Shown here one piece after another: positions 5,976-9,330 of a stretch of DNA of 9,330 bases. The notes below the pieces were generated by a model that was not told the DNA's origin, did no database searches, and saw only the letters and a list, made by a program, of their open reading frames with translations. Positions within the stretch are counted from its first letter, which is position 1, and each line of letters begins with the position of its first letter. A program made the translations under genes and the position numbers. Source of the stretch: Gemmatimonadales bacterium (lineage in GTDB: Bacteria; Gemmatimonadota; Gemmatimonadetes; Gemmatimonadales; GWC2-71-9). Where the stretch lies: NCBI GenBank assembly GCA_013813145.1, contig JACCSE010000285.1:1-9330 (forward strand), read 5' to 3'.

Positions 5976-6929
5976 TCAGCCTGCCAGTCGTTGAAAGAGG
6001 TCCGGATCCACGTTGCCGCCGGAGACGACCGCCACCGTCGGGCCCGCCGGGCGGAGCCGCCCCGAGAGGAGCGCCGCGGTGGTCACCGCACCGGAAGGCT
6101 CGACCCTGAGATCAGCCTCCTGGTGAAGGAAGCGCACGGCCTCGCCGATCTCCGCCTCGGACACCCGGACCGCCTCGCGCACCACCCGGCGGAGGATCGG
6201 CCAGGTGAAACCGCCTACCGACGGCGTGAGCAGTCCGTCGGCGATGCTGGCGGTGCGTTCCAGGGTGCGCGGCTCGCCGGCGGCGAGCGCCGCGGTGAGC
6301 TTGGCCGCGCCTTCCGGCTCCACTCCGACCAGTCGGACCGACGGCTTGAGCGCCGCCACCGCCACGCTGATGCCGGCGAGAAGCCCGCCGCCGCTCACGG
6401 GGGAAAGTATCGTGTCCACCTCGGGACGCTGCTCCAGGATTTCGAGACCCACGGTGGCCTGCCCGGTGACCACGTCCACATGATCGTAGGGTGGCACCAT
6501 GATCAGGTCTTCCTCCCGCCCGATCTCTTCGGCTCGCGCGGCCTGCTCAGCCGACCGGACCGCGCCGGCGAAGATCACCTCGCCGCCGTACCGGCAAACC
6601 CCGTCCACCTTGATCTGCGGCGTCGACGCGGGCATCACCACCACCGCCCGGAGGCCGAAGAGTCGTGCCGAGTAGGCCACGGCCTGGCCGTGATTGCCGC
6701 TGGATGCGGTGACGATTCCTCGGGCCTGGCCCTCTCGAGCTATTCGCGAGATGGCCGTGTAGGCGCCCCGGATCTTGAAGGCGCCGATGGGTTGGAGCTG
6801 CTCGCACTTGACCCCGACCGGCACGCCGAGCCGGTCGGTCAGGGTGGGAAGATCGACGATCGGCGTCCGTACCGCGATCCCCTCCAGGCCCCGCGCGGCG
6901 GCCCGGACGGCGGCGAGCGACACCGGCAA
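5976..6929 (-). CDS. Threonine/serine dehydratase-like PLP enzyme (fold type II)
   Basis: The 317-residue enzyme belongs to the threonine ammonia-lyase / serine dehydratase / serine racemase group, which converts Thr or Ser through PLP chemistry, typically to 2-oxobutyrate or pyruvate plus ammonia. Lys52 in G-A-F-K-I-R-G-A is the PLP Schiff-base lysine, S76-S-G-N-H-G is the substrate loop, S179-G-G-G-L-L-A-G binds the PLP phosphate, and S303-G-G-N near the C-terminus contacts the pyridine nitrogen. It stops right after the catalytic fold and lacks the C-terminal ACT-like domain of biosynthetic IlvA, so isoleucine feedback control is unlikely. A catabolic dehydratase or serine racemase is as likely as biosynthesis; sequence alone does not settle it. 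The start is TTG at 6929, two bases after the gyrA stop, with GAGG at a good distance inside the gyrA end. GTG at 6923, served by AATAGG, is an alternative. Confidence 0.88.
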   Translation of the reverse strand: MPVSLAAVRAAARGLEGIAVRTPIVDLPTLTDRLGVPVGVKCEQLQPIGAFKIRGAYTAISRIAREGQARGIVTASSGNHGQAVAYSARLFGLRAVVVMPASTPQIKVDGVCRYGGEVIFAGAVRSAEQAARAEEIGREEDLIMVPPYDHVDVVTGQATVGLEILEQRPEVDTILSPVSGGGLLAGISVAVAALKPSVRLVGVEPEGAAKLTAALAAGEPRTLERTASIADGLLTPSVGGFTWPILRRVVREAVRVSEAEIGEAVRFLHQEADLRVEPSGAVTTAALLSGRLRPAGPTVAVVSGGNVDPDLFQRLAG

Positions 6930-6931
6930 AC

Positions 6932-9330
6932 CTATTCCTCGGCCACGGTCGGCGCCACGGCATCGCCGCCCGCCGGATCCTCCACCGCCGCTTCATCCTC
7001 CTTGACCACCCGGGCCACGTCCACCACCGTATCCCCCGAGTCCAGGTTCATCACCTTGACCCCCTGCGTGTTCCGGCCGATGACCCGGATCCCGTTCACC
7101 GGCAGCCGGATGATGACGCCCTGCCGGGTGATCATCATCAGCTCGTCTTCCGGAATGACCTCCTTGAGCGCCACGATGGAACCGGTCTTGTCGGTCTTCT
7201 TGAGGGTGATGATCCCCTTCCCTCCACGCTTCTGCACCCGGTAGTCGGACAGCTCGGAGCGCTTGCCGAAGCCCTTCTCGCTCACCACGAGGAGGGTGGC
7301 GTCGCGCCGGACGACCACCATGCCGATGACCTCGTCGCCCTTTTCCAGCTCGACGCCCTTCACCCCGGTGGTGGCGCGGCCCATGTCGCGCACGTCGCCC
7401 TGGTGGAACCGGATGCTCATCCCCGCCTTGGTGGCGAGGACGATATCGCTGTTCTGGTCGCAGATCTGGACGTCGATCAGCTCGTCGCCCTCTTCGATGT
7501 TGATGGCGCAGAGCCCGGTGGTGCGCACGTTACCGTAGGCCGAGAGCACCGTCTTCTTCACCGTTCCCTGCCGGGTGGCGAAGATGAGGCACTTGTCCTC
7601 GGCAAACTCGCGCACCGGCACCAGTGCCGCGACCTGCTCGTTGGGCTTGATCGCGATGCAGTTCACCACCGGCTTGCCCCGCGCCGCCCGTCCGGCCTGG
7701 GGGACCTCGTGCACCTTGAGCCAGTAGAGATGGCCGGTGTCGGTGAAGAAGAGCAGGTAATCGTGGGTGCTGGCGATGAAGAGGTGCTCCACCCAATCGT
7801 CGACCTTCAGATCCTGGCCGTTGAGTCCCCGCCCGCCGCGCCGCTGGCGCTTGTAAGTGGTGACCGGGATCCGCTTGATGTAGCCCGCGTGGGAGATGGT
7901 GATGACCATGTCCTCTTCGGCGATCAGATCCTCGACCGTGAACTCCCCCTGATCGGCTACGATCTCGGTCCGGCGCTCGTCGCCGAACTGCGCCACCACC
8001 TCTTCCATTTCACCCTTGAGGATCCCGCTCCGCTTGGGCTTGGACGCGAGGATCGACTTGAGGTCCTTGATGGTCGCCCGGACCTCCTTCAGCTCGGCTT
8101 CCAGCTTCTCGATCTCGAGGCCGGTAAGCTTGGCGAGCCGCATGTTGAGGATGGCGTCGCTCTGCTTCTCGCTGAGCCCGAACCGCTTCCTGAGCCGGGC
8201 GTCGGCCTCGGGGGTATCGTCCGAGCCGCGAATGATCTTGATCACCTCGTCGATGTTGTCGACGGCGATCTTGAGCCCCTCGAGGATATGCTCCCGCGCC
8301 TGCGCCGCGTCGAGATCGAACTGGGTGCGGCGGACGATGATCTCGTGGCGGTGCTCGATGTAGCGCTCGAGCAGTTGCTTCAAGTTCATCACCTTGGGCA
8401 CGCCGCGGTCGAGGGCGAGCATGATGACGCCGAAGGTGGCCTGCATCGTGGTGTGCTTGTAGAGCTGGTTCAGCACCACGTTGGGGATGGCATCGCGCTT
8501 GAGGTCGATGACCATCCGCATCCCGTCTTTGTCCGACTCGTCGTTGACGCCGCTGATCCCCTCGATCTTCTTCTCGGCCGCCAGCTCGGCGATCGCCTTG
8601 ACCAGATTCTCCTTGTTGACCTGGTAGGGAATCGCGGTCACCACGATCTGGGTGCGGCCGGTGGACTCCTTCTCTTCGATCTGGGCCCGGGCGCGCATGA
8701 CCACCCGGCCGCGGCCGGTCTCGTACGCCTCCTTGATTCCTTCCCGGCCGTAGATGTAGGCGCCGGTGGGGAAGTCGGGGCCCTTGATCGCCTTCCGGAG
8801 GTCGGCGATGGTCGCCTCCGGGGTGTCGATCAGCAGCTCCACCGCCTTGGCCACTTCTCTGAGATTGTGCGGAGGGATGTTGGTGGCCATGCCGACGGCG
8901 ATGCCGCTGGAGCCATTGATCAGGAGGTTGGGGATCTTGGACGGGAGGACCGTCGGCTCCCGCAGCCGGTCGTCGAAGTTGGGCTGGAAGTCGACCGTGT
9001 TCTTGTCGATGTCCTCCAGCATCGCCATGGCGACGCGGGTGAGTTTCGCCTCGGTATAGCGGTAGGCCGCCGCCGGATCGCCGTCCACCGAGCCGAAGTT
9101 CCCCTGGCCATCCACCAGCGGATACCGCAGGGAGAACTCCTGCACCATCCGGACGAGGGCGTCGTAGACCGAGGTATCGCCGTGCGGATGGTACTTGCCC
9201 AACACATCGCCCACGACCGTCGCGGATTTCTTGTAGCCCCGGCCGGGGACCAATCCCAGCTCGTTCATGGCGTACAGGATGCGGCGGTGCACCGGCTTGA
9301 GCCCGTCCCGCGCGTCGGGAAGGGCCCGGG
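6932..9330 (-). CDS. gyrA: DNA gyrase subunit A, N-terminal start outside window
   Basis: Only the first 30 or so residues are missing: the visible frame begins at R-A-L-P-D-A-R-D-G-L-K-P-V-H-R-R, aligning with about residue 32 of E. coli GyrA, and runs to a TAG at 6934. GyrA cleaves and rejoins DNA in the A2B2 gyrase that introduces negative supercoils. The catalytic tyrosine (R-Y-T-E) is encoded at 9058-9056. The quinolone-resistance region reads H-P-H-G-D-T-S-V-Y-D, with Thr and Asp at the E. coli Ser83 and Asp87 positions. The C-terminal DNA-wrapping pinwheel carries a GyrA-box, Q-R-R-G-G-R-G (7846-7826), which marks it as GyrA rather than ParC, and a second box-like Q-K-R-G-G-K-G (7234-7214). 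The protein ends in an acidic tail of about 25 residues; in E. coli such a tail tunes supercoiling. The dehydratase gene starts two bases after the stop, so gyrA is probably followed on the same transcript by three or four more genes. Confidence 0.97.
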   Translation of the reverse strand, partial: RALPDARDGLKPVHRRILYAMNELGLVPGRGYKKSATVVGDVLGKYHPHGDTSVYDALVRMVQEFSLRYPLVDGQGNFGSVDGDPAAAYRYTEAKLTRVAMAMLEDIDKNTVDFQPNFDDRLREPTVLPSKIPNLLINGSSGIAVGMATNIPPHNLREVAKAVELLIDTPEATIADLRKAIKGPDFPTGAYIYGREGIKEAYETGRGRVVMRARAQIEEKESTGRTQIVVTAIPYQVNKENLVKAIAELAAEKKIEGISGVNDESDKDGMRMVIDLKRDAIPNVVLNQLYKHTTMQATFGVIMLALDRGVPKVMNLKQLLERYIEHRHEIIVRRTQFDLDAAQAREHILEGLKIAVDNIDEVIKIIRGSDDTPEADARLRKRFGLSEKQSDAILNMRLAKLTGLEIEKLEAELKEVRATIKDLKSILASKPKRSGILKGEMEEVVAQFGDERRTEIVADQGEFTVEDLIAEEDMVITISHAGYIKRIPVTTYKRQRRGGRGLNGQDLKVDDWVEHLFIASTHDYLLFFTDTGHLYWLKVHEVPQAGRAARGKPVVNCIAIKPNEQVAALVPVREFAEDKCLIFATRQGTVKKTVLSAYGNVRTTGLCAINIEEGDELIDVQICDQNSDIVLATKAGMSIRFHQGDVRDMGRATTGVKGVELEKGDEVIGMVVVRRDATLLVVSEKGFGKRSELSDYRVQKRGGKGIITLKKTDKTGSIVALKEVIPEDELMMITRQGVIIRLPVNGIRVIGRNTQGVKVMNLDSGDTVVDVARVVKEDEAAVEDPAGGDAVAPTVAEE

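Noticed and set aside
4338..7244. A 968-residue open frame on the plus strand
   Set aside because: It lies opposite the kinase, cyclase, dehydratase and gyrA genes, whose products have complete conserved motifs. Its translation is His/Arg/Gly/Asp-rich with no recognisable domain, as expected for an antisense frame of GC-rich genes.

Overview
The window is GC-rich (roughly two-thirds G+C), bacterial and almost wholly coding. Seven protein genes are supported, two of them cut by the window edges. There are no RNA genes, insertion sequences, CRISPR arrays or attachment sites, and no gene-free stretch longer than about 100 bases. A Hanks-type Ser/Thr kinase with an N-terminal zinc-ribbon-like motif, a REC-GAF-GGDEF regulator, an unfused VKOR, a long UbiD-type decarboxylase and frequent GTG/TTG starts suggest a soil- or sediment-type bacterium such as a Gemmatimonadota member. 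Acidobacteriota or Myxococcota cannot be excluded. This placement is inference from gene content, not from a search.

Left part (1-2854): a major facilitator transporter leaves the window on the minus strand from a GTG start at 570. It diverges, across 51 bases, from a plus-strand pair: a four-helix vitamin K epoxide reductase (VKOR) family protein (622-1068) and, 16 bases on, a UbiD-family prenylated-FMN decarboxylase (1085-2854). VKOR proteins pass electrons from disulfide formation to quinones and UbiD enzymes often act in quinone synthesis, so the pair may be linked through the quinone pool. That link is inference.

Right part (2878-9330), all minus strand, read from right to left: gyrA (5' end outside the window), a short threonine/serine dehydratase-like PLP enzyme, a REC-GAF-GGDEF diguanylate cyclase response regulator, a soluble Ser/Thr kinase, and a small putative lipoprotein. 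The first four genes are packed extremely tightly (2-base gap, direct stop/start abutment, 4-base TTGA overlap), which indicates one transcript with coupled translation. A GC-rich hairpin follows the kinase stop, and the lipoprotein lies beyond a 93-base gap. UbiD and the lipoprotein gene converge with 23 bases between them.

The most unusual sequence feature is an imperfect 8-bp tandem repeat of about 4.75 copies inside the 5' part of the kinase gene. It encodes a glycine-rich linker and also forms a canonical G-quadruplex pattern on the coding strand. No convincing wholly new defence or mobile system was seen. The remaining points concern gene arrangement and details of known families.
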